The notes below the pieces were generated by a model. It made no database searches, was not told the DNA's origin, and saw only the letters and a program-made list of their open reading frames with translations. DNA of 6,886 nt from Chloroflexota bacterium (GTDB taxonomy: Bacteria > Chloroflexota > Dehalococcoidia > Dehalococcoidales > UBA2162): the NCBI GenBank assembly GCA_016202525.1, contig JACQOM010000063.1, forward strand, positions 1 to 6,886. The letters run 5' to 3'. The position numbers were made by a program, and so were the translations under genes. Positions 1 through 5,676 of this stretch are shown in pieces; within the stretch, counting starts at the first letter, position 1, and each line of letters begins with the position of its first letter.

Positions 1-713
1 CCCTTGAGTAGCGGCAGAACAGGTTTCAACTGGCGGTAGTAGCTGCGGTGAGGTTCCAGAAGCGTTTTCCCCAGCGTTTGCCCCAGTTCCGGGTAGTACT
101 TGTCCAGTGCTTTTTTGGTCTCGCCGAAAATCTGGCGCACCAGGGAATAGCCGTTGGTGTGTAAACCGCTGGATGGTAAGCCGATAATGACATCGCTAGC
201 GGTGATGTTCTTGCCCATGATAATTTTGTCTTTTTCCACCACCCCGATAATAAAACCCGCTAGGTCATAGTCATCTCCGGCGTATATACCCGGCATCTCG
301 GCGGTTTCCCCGCCGATGAGGGCGCAGCCGACCTCCCGGCAGGCTTTGGTCAGTCCTTTAATAATGGACTCCACCTTTTCCGGCACCATCTTGCCCATGG
401 CAATGTAGTCAAGGAAGAAGAGAGGCTCGGCGCCGCAGGTGAGGATGTCATTGACGCAGTGGTTGACGATATCGATACCAATCGTATCATGTTTGTCTAA
501 AGCTGAAGCAATCTTGAGCTTGGTGCCGACCCCATCGACGCTGGAGACCAGCACCGGGTTTTGATATCCTTTGAACTCGAAAAGCCCGCCGAAGAACCCC
601 ACCCCGCTCAGGACTTCGGGGCGGTTAGCAGAACGAGCGTGCTTACCGATTAGCTCCTTAGCTTTATTGGCAATGTCAATGTTGACGCCGGCCTGGGCGT
701 AGCTTCCTTTAAT
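1..713 (-). CDS. purM: Phosphoribosylformylglycinamidine cyclo-ligase (AIR synthetase), 3' end cut by window edge
   Basis: PurM catalyses the ATP-dependent ring closure of FGAM to aminoimidazole ribonucleotide, the fifth step of de novo purine synthesis, in the cytoplasm. About 237 residues are visible of a usual length near 345, so the C-terminal third lies outside the window. Visible family motifs are YAQAGVNID (about 5-13), RPEV (31-34), the nucleotide-binding DGVGTKLKIA (60-69), HDTIGID (75-81), GAEPLFFLDY (94-103), GGETAEMPG (134-142), DYDLAGF (148-154) and SSGLHTNGYSLVR (181-193). The reading frame has no ATG before the conserved N-terminus. The best start is ATT at 713-711, 6 nt after a perfect AGGAGG. 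A TTG at 731 is the only conventional in-frame alternative and lacks a good ribosome binding site; a stop at 737-735 closes the frame just upstream. It is the last visible gene of the minus-strand unit, 26 nt after the 77-residue Cys-rich gene. The identity is very secure; the start codon is not. Confidence 0.95.
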   Translation of the reverse strand, partial: MKGSYAQAGVNIDIANKAKELIGKHARSANRPEVLSGVGFFGGLFEFKGYQNPVLVSSVDGVGTKLKIASALDKHDTIGIDIVNHCVNDILTCGAEPLFFLDYIAMGKMVPEKVESIIKGLTKACREVGCALIGGETAEMPGIYAGDDYDLAGFIIGVVEKDKIIMGKNITASDVIIGLPSSGLHTNGYSLVRQIFGETKKALDKYYPELGQTLGKTLLEPHRSYYRQLKPVLPLLK

Positions 714-725
714 CGGTTTCCTCCT
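711..725 (-). promoter_or_regulatory. purM ribosome binding site and apparent ATT start codon
   Basis: On the minus strand AGGAGG (725-720) is followed by the spacer AAACCG and then ATT (713-711). The predicted protein then begins (M)KGSYAQAGVNID, which matches the usual start of PurM proteins, where the conserved YxxAGV motif lies a few residues after the initiator. The spacing is ideal for initiation at the ATT. If translation instead began at the TTG at 731-729, this Shine-Dalgarno sequence would encode a chance Arg-Arg pair. Confidence 0.6.
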
Positions 726-739
726 GGGCAAGATTTACT

Positions 740-973
740 TTAGCGCCGGGCAATCTGTTTTAATCGTCGCCAGAACCGCCTGGTCCCGCTATCTACAACC
801 AGTATCATCTCGCCATCGCAGCGGACAAAATTCTTGCAGGGAATAATGCCCCTGGGTTCCCTGCCACGGGCTCTGGCGGCGGCTTCCCAGACTGCCTGCC
901 CCTCACAGGCTAAATCTATGTCATCCTTATCTGTAAGCTCTGCTCCACAGCGGTTGCAGACTAATTTCTTCAT
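740..973 (-). CDS. Small Cys-rich (putative zinc-ribbon) protein, 77 aa
   Basis: I do not recognise a named family. The protein begins with a zinc-knuckle-like CNRCG (C6, C9) and has further cysteines at 23, 46 and 52. C6/C9 with C46/C52 could form a four-Cys metal site; this is inferred from spacing only. The middle is Ala/Arg/Glu-rich and likely helical (about 25-40). The C-terminus is strongly basic (RRFWRRLKQIARR), which could contact nucleic acid or membrane. There is no signal peptide or membrane segment. It lies 38 nt after the aminotransferase and 26 nt before purM in the same direction, so it is probably co-transcribed. The ATG has no strong Shine-Dalgarno sequence, so expression may be low or helped by upstream translation. 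A real gene is likely, because it fills the space between two clear genes and shows an ordered Cys pattern. Confidence 0.72.
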   Translation of the reverse strand: MKKLVCNRCGAELTDKDDIDLACEGQAVWEAAARARGREPRGIIPCKNFVRCDGEMILVVDSGTRRFWRRLKQIARR

Positions 974-1011
974 GGTTGTTTACCGAGTTTGGCTAACGGA
1001 AGCGCTACTGT

Positions 1012-2208
1012 TCAGGCTTCCTTCCGATGTCTCTCCACGAACCGCTTCATCCGGGCCAGCGCTTCTTCGATATAGGCTAAGGAGGTAGCATAGCAACAAC
1101 GGACATACCCCTCGCCGTATTGGCCGAAGGCGGAGCCGGGAACGGCGGCTACCTTTTCCTCGGTGAGCAGCTTTTCGGCAAACTCCTCTGAGGTCATGCC
1201 GGTACTCTTTATCGAAGGGAAGGCATAAAACGCCCCTTTCGGCTCGAAGCAGGACAGCCCGATGTCACATAGTCCTTTGACCATCACCAATCGACGCCGG
1301 TTGTAGTCTTCGACCATCTCGGTGGCGCTGTCAGCTCCTGATTTTAATGCCTCGAGAGCGGCCACCTGTCCCATAGTCGGAGCGCACATTACCGTGTACT
1401 GGTGAATCTTGGTCATGGTGGCAATAATCTCTCTGGGTGCAGCGGCAAAGCCGACGCGCCAGCCGGTCATGGCATAGGCTTTAGAAAAGCCGCCCAGGAA
1501 AATGGTGTTATCTCTCATCCCGGGCAGGGTGGCAAAACAGGTATGCTCCACGCCGTAGACCAGCCGGGAATAAATCTCATCAGAGACGACCAGCAGGTGA
1601 TGGCGCCGGGCGACCTCAGCAATCTCACCCAGTTTATCTCTGCTCATTACGGCACCAGTAGGGTTGGCCGGATAACCGATGAGGATTGCTTTGGTGCGGT
1701 TTGTAATACGTGCCTCGACTTCGTCGGCGCTAAGCTCAAAGTCGTCTTCCTCCCGGGTCGGCACCATCACCGGTATGGCTCCGGTCAGTATAACGCAGGG
1801 CTGGTAGGAAACATAGCAGGGGTCGGTCATGATGACCTCGTCCCCGGGGTTAAGGATGGCTCTCATCGCCAGGTCCAGCGCCTCGCTAACGCCGACGGTA
1901 ATCAGCAGTTCGCCGTAGGGGTCGTATTTCAGATTGTAGCTGTTCTTCAGGTGCCGTGACAGCTCCTCGCGCAGCTCAGGTGTTCCTGAATTCGAGGTAT
2001 ACATCGTCTGGCCCTTTTCCAGCGAGTAGATAGCCGATTCACAGATATGCCAGGGGGTAGCATAGTCAGGTTCGCCGACTCCCAGCGAAATCACCCCCTC
2101 GATGGAAGCCAGCAGGTCGAAGAACTTGCGTATCCCCGAAGGCGATATCTGGCTGGCACGCTGTGAGACAGGATATTTACCGACCTGAGCCTTGGTGTTA
2201 ATAGACAT
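1012..2208 (-). CDS. Class I/II PLP-dependent aminotransferase (aspartate/alanine aminotransferase-like)
   Basis: This is a cytoplasmic fold-type I pyridoxal-phosphate aminotransferase of 398 residues, a normal full length for the family. Visible hallmarks are LGVGEPD (42-48), the substrate-side YTSNSGTPELR (70-80), NPTG with N182, the cofactor-binding D210 with Y213 (SDEIYS), the Schiff-base lysine K243 in FSKAYAMTGWRVG, R251, and the carboxylate-binding R370 (YVRCCYATS). All catalytic residues are present, so it should be active. It probably transfers an amino group from glutamate or another amino acid to a 2-oxo acid; the sequence alone does not fix the substrate (Asp, Ala or aromatic). 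The ATG is preceded by AGGAG with a 6-nt spacer, which supports this start. It directly follows an Lrp-family regulator gene (43-nt gap). That arrangement recalls the alaR-alaT (yugG-yugH) pair of Bacillus subtilis, so alanine transamination is a reasonable but unproven guess. Confidence 0.93.
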   Translation of the reverse strand: MSINTKAQVGKYPVSQRASQISPSGIRKFFDLLASIEGVISLGVGEPDYATPWHICESAIYSLEKGQTMYTSNSGTPELREELSRHLKNSYNLKYDPYGELLITVGVSEALDLAMRAILNPGDEVIMTDPCYVSYQPCVILTGAIPVMVPTREEDDFELSADEVEARITNRTKAILIGYPANPTGAVMSRDKLGEIAEVARRHHLLVVSDEIYSRLVYGVEHTCFATLPGMRDNTIFLGGFSKAYAMTGWRVGFAAAPREIIATMTKIHQYTVMCAPTMGQVAALEALKSGADSATEMVEDYNRRRLVMVKGLCDIGLSCFEPKGAFYAFPSIKSTGMTSEEFAEKLLTEEKVAAVPGSAFGQYGEGYVRCCYATSLAYIEEALARMKRFVERHRKEA

Positions 2209-2251
2209 AATAATCTCCTGATTAAGGTCTGTGAGAAAGAGAATCTGGTCT

Positions 2252-2731
2252 TCAGAGTATTACCGGCTGCCGCTTAATCTCTTCCCCTCCCCCTAGAATT
2301 TCACCGTCTTCTTTATATCGTTTGAGCAGGAAATGGGTGACGGTGCCCTGCACTTCCTCAATCGGGGCCAGCTTTTGCGAGACAAAATCAGCTACCTCAC
2401 GCATGGTTTTGCCCACTACTATCACCAGCAGGTCATAGGTTCCGGAGAGCAAATAGACCGTGCGTGCCTGTGGGAAACGGTAGATGCGCTCGGCGACGGC
2501 ATCGAAGCCGACCTCTCGTTGCGGGGCGACCTTGACTTCGATTAACGCCGATACCTGCTCGTCTTCCACCTTGTCCCAGTTAATCATGGCCTTATATTTC
2601 AGGATGACCCGGTCTTTTTCCGCCTGCTTGATGATGCTGGCGACCTCGGTACTGGGCATGCCGGTCATCGTGGCTATTTGCTTGGCGGTAGCGTGGGCAT
2701 CATTTTCCAGTATTTTCAGAATTTCTTTCAT
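2252..2731 (-). CDS. Lrp/AsnC-family transcriptional regulator
   Basis: This 159-residue protein is close to the usual Lrp/AsnC length. It has an N-terminal winged helix-turn-helix (about 1-48; the helix-turn-helix is around ATAKQIATMTGMPSTEVASI, followed by the wing VILKYKAMINW). A C-terminal RAM/AsnC effector domain follows (about 58-140) with strand SALIEVKV and the characteristic GTYDLLVIV at 97-105. Such proteins form dimers to octamers and bind amino acids to control amino-acid metabolism genes. The N-terminus is short, and the C-terminal 18 residues (Gly/Glu-rich, then KRQPVIL) extend past the domain. Its start overlaps the preceding 85-residue gene by 32 nt, suggesting translational coupling; a GGGGG run 6 nt before the ATG can act as ribosome binding site. 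The aminotransferase immediately downstream is the obvious candidate target or functional partner. The family call is secure; the effector is unknown. Confidence 0.93.
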   Translation of the reverse strand: MKEILKILENDAHATAKQIATMTGMPSTEVASIIKQAEKDRVILKYKAMINWDKVEDEQVSALIEVKVAPQREVGFDAVAERIYRFPQARTVYLLSGTYDLLVIVVGKTMREVADFVSQKLAPIEEVQGTVTHFLLKRYKEDGEILGGGEEIKRQPVIL

Positions 2732-2957
2732 CTTTAACCCCCGTTAGCTCAGTTAATGACCACTGTTTATCTGTCTCATTATAGCAGAGTTGAAAAAATT
2801 TGTTATCCCCCGTTCTGACCTTAAAATGTCTCTCTCCCGGCTCAAGCCACTCTTTCTCTATTGCCGCCACCTCATAGTCCATGCCCTGCCACTGGAAAGA
2901 CTGCGGTCTCTGGGCATAGGTGTGGCCTGAGTAGCAGCGCACGGTAAAACCATTCAA
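2700..2957 (-). CDS. Conserved-looking hypothetical protein, 85 aa, TTG start
   Basis: I do not recognise the family with confidence. The central part (about 16-72: RPQSFQWQGMDYEVAAIEKEW, then RHFKVRTGDNKFFQL and WSLTEL) reads as a small all-beta domain with regularly spaced aromatic residues. It vaguely recalls DUF6504-type WRG-x-Y-x-V sequences; this is an impression, not a match. There is no signal peptide, membrane helix or Cys motif. The start is taken as TTG at 2957-2955 because GAGGGA lies about 6 nt upstream and no in-frame ATG precedes the conserved-looking region. The last 10 or so residues (DERNSENTGK) are polar and overlap the start of the Lrp gene by 32 nt, so stopping ribosomes may feed initiation of the regulator. 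An 80-nt gap separates it from the 59-residue membrane protein upstream. Confidence 0.72.
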   Translation of the reverse strand: MNGFTVRCYSGHTYAQRPQSFQWQGMDYEVAAIEKEWLEPGERHFKVRTGDNKFFQLCYNETDKQWSLTELTGVKDERNSENTGK

Positions 2958-3008
2958 CGCTGTCCCTCGAAGAGTCTTTGACGTTTAGCGCCGTGTCATT
3001 ACCAGGAG

Positions 3009-3025
3009 TCCCGATTCCAGCGGGA
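3009..3025. repeat. Small GC-rich inverted repeat (hairpin) in an 80-nt gap
   Basis: TCCCG (3009-3013) pairs with CGGGA (3021-3025) around a 7-nt loop, with one possible G-U pair outside. It lies in the gap between the 59-residue and 85-residue genes. No T-run follows on either strand, so it is not a standard intrinsic terminator. It could be an RNA-processing or stability element, a copy of a dispersed palindrome, or chance. Confidence 0.3.
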
Positions 3026-3037
3026 TGCGGCGATAAT

Positions 3038-3217
3038 CTATTTAGACTGTTTTATTACCTGAATCCCCAGGATAATCACCGGCACCGTAAAGATTACCCA
3101 GACGATGGTCTCCAGCCAGGAAAATGGGGCCGGTTTCATCACCTTGGCGGAAGTGAGGATGTACAGGATAATGAGCACCACATTAAAGATAACGGTGTAC
3201 CAGGCTAACCCTTTCAT
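3038..3217 (-). CDS. Small two-helix membrane protein, 59 aa
   Basis: The protein is unrecognised by family. It has two clear hydrophobic segments, about 6-23 (WYTVIFNVVLIILYIL region) and 36-53 (ETIVWVIFTVPVIILGI region), joined by a short loop containing KVMKPAP, and ends in a basic tail (KQSK). This predicts a small inner-membrane hairpin. The start is placed at ATG 3217 because a strong AGGAGGAG lies directly upstream. The open frame continues to a TTG at 3289 that overlaps the stop of the preceding gene (TTGA) and would add 24 charged residues, but no ribosome binding site precedes it. It lies 68 nt after the zinc-ribbon/DUF7662-like gene and is likely part of the same unit. The gene is probably real on the strength of its ribosome binding site and its hydrophobic pattern; its function is unknown. 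Confidence 0.72.
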   Translation of the reverse strand: MKGLAWYTVIFNVVLIILYILTSAKVMKPAPFSWLETIVWVIFTVPVIILGIQVIKQSK

Positions 3218-3285
3218 TTTCTCCTCCTTTTTGATTGCTAGAAACCTGATTAAAATATCCTCTTCCTTAATATCAAATATCAACT

Positions 3286-3807
3286 TCAAGGTTGTCGTCT
3301 TAAAGTGACGTTCCGTTGTGTCAGGTCGACATCAGATACTTGCCAGCCAGCTTCCAACCAGGCAAAAGCCTGCGCGTGTTTGCTATCATTCTCCCACCAT
3401 GATTTGAAAGTATGGGCGCCCTTTTCCAACTCAAAGTCGATAATGGATTCAATTTGCTTGAAGGTTAGCTTTAGTTGGCTAGCTTTGTAGCTTGCTAAAT
3501 AGTCCCTCAGCGGGTTGTATCTGGCGATGTTATCTACATCGACTTCTTCTCTGGTCTGCTTCTCAGGCTCTGGTTTGCTGCTTCGTTTGGTGGTGGCGGC
3601 AGGTTTATCGTCAACGGCGGTTTGGCTACTGAGTCCTTTTTCGACAACCTTGTATTTCCTTACCATCTCTCCCACTAATTTCACCTGCATTAATGAAGCA
3701 CACTCCCGGCAGGCTATTTGGCCGTCGTAATTGGCAGTATCGATAAAAGGCGGTAACCTGATAGTTTTTCCGCAAACCAGGCATTCAATTTCAAGCATCT
3801 TAATCAT
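3286..3807 (-). CDS. Zinc-ribbon protein with C-terminal DUF7662-like domain, 173 aa
   Basis: The protein has two separate parts. The N-terminus (about 7-40) has two CxxC pairs, C9/C12 and C33/C36, typical of a zinc ribbon. A polar, Lys/Glu/Pro-rich linker (about 58-92) follows, probably disordered. The C-terminus (about 96-171) starts ARYNPLRDYLASY and continues with KLTFKQIESII, the tryptophan pair SWWENDSKHAQAFAWLEAGW and VDLTQRNVTLRR. I recognise this as the pattern of the small domain called DUF7662, whose molecular role is not established to my knowledge. The ribbon could bind nucleic acid or protein and the second domain could recognise a partner; both are inference. It begins 6 nt after the gatA stop, with AAGGA overlapping that stop codon, so it is almost certainly translated with gatA. 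A second ATG at codon 4 is an alternative start. Confidence 0.85.
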   Translation of the reverse strand: MIKMLEIECLVCGKTIRLPPFIDTANYDGQIACRECASLMQVKLVGEMVRKYKVVEKGLSSQTAVDDKPAATTKRSSKPEPEKQTREEVDVDNIARYNPLRDYLASYKASQLKLTFKQIESIIDFELEKGAHTFKSWWENDSKHAQAFAWLEAGWQVSDVDLTQRNVTLRRQP

Positions 3808-3813
3808 CCATCC

Positions 3814-5274
3814 TTAGATATTCGGCTTCCTCTTCTGCCACTCCGTTGCTTGTTCGTAGGCGTAGGCGATTTTGAGGAGGGTCTCTTCACCCAGGGGTTT
3901 GCCGATTATCTGCATGCCTATCGGCAGTCCGTTGGCAAAGCCGGCCGGTATGGAGATTGCCGGCACTCCGGCGATATTGATGGGCAGGGTGCAGACATCG
4001 CTCAAATACATCTGCAGCGGGTCGTCGGTCTTCTCCCCGATTTTGAAGGGGACGGTGGGGGAGGTGGGTGTTATTAAAGCGTCATACTTCTCAAAAGCCC
4101 GGTCGAATTCCTGCCGGATGATGGTGCGAACCTTCTGAGCTTTAAGATAGTAGGCATCATAATAGCCTGCGGACAGGGCGTAGGTTCCCAGCATGATGCG
4201 CCTCTTTACCTCGGGTCCGAAGCCGTACTGCCGCGTCTTTTCCATGGCTTCCCACATATTGTCGGCTTCCTGGTAGGAGTAGCCGTATTTAACGCCGTCA
4301 TAGCGTGCCAGGTTGGCCGAAGCCTCCGAGGGGGCGATAATGTAATATACCGCCAGGGCGTAGCGGGTGTGGGGCAGCGATACCTCCCAGTCCACTTTTG
4401 CCCCCAGTTCTGCCAGCTTGCTGACGGCGGTTTTAATGGCTGTTGCCACCTCAGCCTGCATCCCCTCGACAAAATATTCCTTGGGGATGCCGAGTCGCAG
4501 CCCTTTGAGGTCGGCGGTCAGGCAGCGGGTATAATCGGGAACGGGGTTGGGCAGGGAGGTCGAATCCCGGCGGTCGTGCCCGGCGATGGCGTTCATTACC
4601 AGTGCGCAATCGGTGACATCCTGCGTCAACGGGCCAATTTGGTCGAGCGAGCTGGCAAAAGCTACCAGCCCGTAGCGGCTGACCCGTCCGTAGGTTGGTT
4701 TCAGTCCGGTAACGCTGCAGAAGCCGGCCGGCTGGCGGATACTGCCGCCGGTGTCCGAACCTAAAGCATAAACTGTCTCGCCGGCGGCTACGGCTGCTGT
4801 CGAGCCGCCGCTGCTGCCCCCGGGGACGCGCGATAAGTCCCAGGGGTTGTGAGTGGTAAACAGCGCTGAGTTTTCGGTGGATGAGCCCATGGCAAATTCA
4901 TCCATGTTGGCTTTACCCACCATTACCGCGCCGCATTTATTCAGCTTCTCGACCACGGTGGCATCATAAGGGGGGACGAAGTTTGCCAGCATCTTCGACG
5001 AGCAGGTGGTCTTAATTCCCCTGGTGCACATGTTGTCTTTGATGACCACCGGTTTGACGGTCAGCGGGTTGATGTTGCCGCTGGCAATCAGCTTATCCGC
5101 CTCCCGGGCTTGCTCCAGCGCCAACTCGTCAGTAACGGTGACCAGGGCGTGGACATTTGGTTCGACCCGGTGAATTCGCTTCAGGTAAGCCTTAGTTAGC
5201 TCCACCGAGCTTAATTGCCGTTTCTTAAGCAACTCGTGTGTTTGGTGGATTGTCATCTGGTCTGTCATTCCCAT
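3814..5274 (-). CDS. gatA: Asp-tRNA(Asn)/Glu-tRNA(Gln) amidotransferase subunit A
   Basis: GatA is the glutaminase subunit of the GatCAB complex. It hydrolyses glutamine and passes ammonia to GatB, which amidates Glu-tRNA(Gln) or Asp-tRNA(Asn). From the ATG at 5274 the protein has 486 residues, the normal family length. The amidase signature region is intact: PVVIKDN holds catalytic K79, [10 protein letters not shown] holds the cis-serine S154, and [12 protein letters not shown] holds the nucleophile S178. These numbers coincide with those of Staphylococcus aureus Gat[13 protein letters not shown] and [25 protein letters not shown] are also typical. The open frame extends 20 codons upstream to 5334, but that part lies inside gatC and is not expected in GatA. 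The ATG at 5268 is a second option. The chosen start falls 4 nt after the gatC stop with only a weak ribosome binding site, which suggests coupling to gatC translation. gatB is not in the window. Confidence 0.96.
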   Translation of the reverse strand: MGMTDQMTIHQTHELLKKRQLSSVELTKAYLKRIHRVEPNVHALVTVTDELALEQAREADKLIASGNINPLTVKPVVIKDNMCTRGIKTTCSSKMLANFVPPYDATVVEKLNKCGAVMVGKANMDEFAMGSSTENSALFTTHNPWDLSRVPGGSSGGSTAAVAAGETVYALGSDTGGSIRQPAGFCSVTGLKPTYGRVSRYGLVAFASSLDQIGPLTQDVTDCALVMNAIAGHDRRDSTSLPNPVPDYTRCLTADLKGLRLGIPKEYFVEGMQAEVATAIKTAVSKLAELGAKVDWEVSLPHTRYALAVYYIIAPSEASANLARYDGVKYGYSYQEADNMWEAMEKTRQYGFGPEVKRRIMLGTYALSAGYYDAYYLKAQKVRTIIRQEFDRAFEKYDALITPTSPTVPFKIGEKTDDPLQMYLSDVCTLPINIAGVPAISIPAGFANGLPIGMQIIGKPLGEETLLKIAYAYEQATEWQKRKPNI

Positions 5275-5278
5275 ATAT

Positions 5279-5569
5279 TTAGTTCTCAAGCACCGCCCGT
5301 ACTCTGAAAAAGTCTCCTTCCTTTCTGGGGGCATTAGCCAGCACCTGTTCCTGGGAGAGGGACAGGGCTATTTCATCGTCGCTGACGACATTCTGTAGCG
5401 CAATCGACTGGCTGGTAGGTGGGACGTTGCCGGTATCTACCTGCTGCAGTACCTCGAAGTTCTCCAGGATATTGGATAACTGTTCTCCGAGTCTATCTAC
5501 ATCATCTTCGGTCAAACCTATCCGTGCCAGGAGGGCAATATGGCGGATTTCTTCACGACTCAGCTTCAT
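5279..5569 (-). CDS. gatC: Asp-tRNA(Asn)/Glu-tRNA(Gln) amidotransferase subunit C
   Basis: GatC is the small subunit that wraps around and stabilises GatA and GatB. From ATG 5569 it has 96 residues, the usual size. It starts [20 protein letters not shown], the typical N-terminal helix of the family, followed by the helix [16 protein letters not shown], the linker NVPPTS, and the C-terminal [12 protein letters not shown] motif. The usual FFxVPxV ending reads [10 protein letters not shown] here, with Arg91 where Pro is common. The start is set by GGAGG 5 nt upstream; the ATG at 5587 in the same frame has no ribosome binding site. It is the first gene of the minus-strand unit and sits about 30 nt behind a strong predicted promoter. 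Confidence 0.94.
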   Translation of the reverse strand: MKLSREEIRHIALLARIGLTEDDVDRLGEQLSNILENFEVLQQVDTGNVPPTSQSIALQNVVSDDEIALSLSQEQVLANAPRKEGDFFRVRAVLEN

Positions 5570-5607
5570 TTTTGCCTCCGTTGCCATTCAGTAGAATACA
5601 TTCAGGA

Positions 5608-5636
5608 ATTATAGCACCCGCTTGCAGTATCGGCAA
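5608..5636 (-). promoter_or_regulatory. Predicted sigma-70-type promoter of the gatC operon
   Basis: On the minus strand TTGCCG (5636-5631; four of six consensus bases) is followed by a 17-nt spacer ending in TGC and then a perfect TATAAT (5613-5608). The TGN makes it an extended -10 promoter. Transcription would start near 5601 and leave a leader of roughly 30 nt before gatC. No terminator or other strong promoter is evident between here and purM, so this may drive the whole unit. Confidence 0.75.
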
Positions 5637-5647
5637 CCGAGTCAGCC

Positions 5648-5656
5648 TGTTATAAT
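5648..5656 (+). promoter_or_regulatory. Predicted extended -10 promoter of the NfeD-like gene
   Basis: TGT followed by a perfect TATAAT (5651-5656) forms an extended -10 element. The -35 position (about 5628-5633, TATCGG) is poor; TTGCAG at 5622 is too far away (23-nt spacer). Transcription would start near 5663, only a few bases before the GGAGG at 5665, giving a very short leader. Confidence 0.65.
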
Positions 5657-5676
5657 TGGAAACTGGAGGCGAAATG

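Noticed and set aside
1402..1959. Plus-strand open frame of 185 codons inside the aminotransferase gene
   Set aside because: It lies opposite a clear enzyme with all catalytic motifs, has no ribosome binding site of note, and its product is Gly/His/Gln-rich in the way antisense shadows of coding sequence are.
2739..2815. tRNA-like stretch on the plus strand (GTTAGCTCAGTTAA at 2743-2756 resembles a tRNA D-arm)
   Set aside because: The D-stem does not close, there is no T-loop GGTTCGAATCC-type sequence within tRNA distance, and the acceptor ends do not pair. The region is also explained by the 3' end of the 85-residue gene.
3009..3025. Intrinsic terminator splitting the minus-strand unit
   Set aside because: The hairpin stem is only 5-6 bp and no T-run follows on the minus strand.
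3240..3285. Internal promoter before the 59-residue gene (TTGATA-like and AT-rich elements on the minus strand)
   Set aside because: No pair of -35 and -10 elements has a proper 16-18 nt spacing; the AT-rich bases alone are not enough.
4369..4764. Plus-strand open frame of 131 codons inside gatA
   Set aside because: It is antisense to an intact, conserved gatA, and the translation shows no domain.
5275..5334. 20-codon N-terminal extension of gatA (start at 5334)
   Set aside because: It lies inside the gatC coding region, is not expected in GatA proteins, and using the ATG at 5274 places the catalytic residues at the usual positions 79, 154 and 178.
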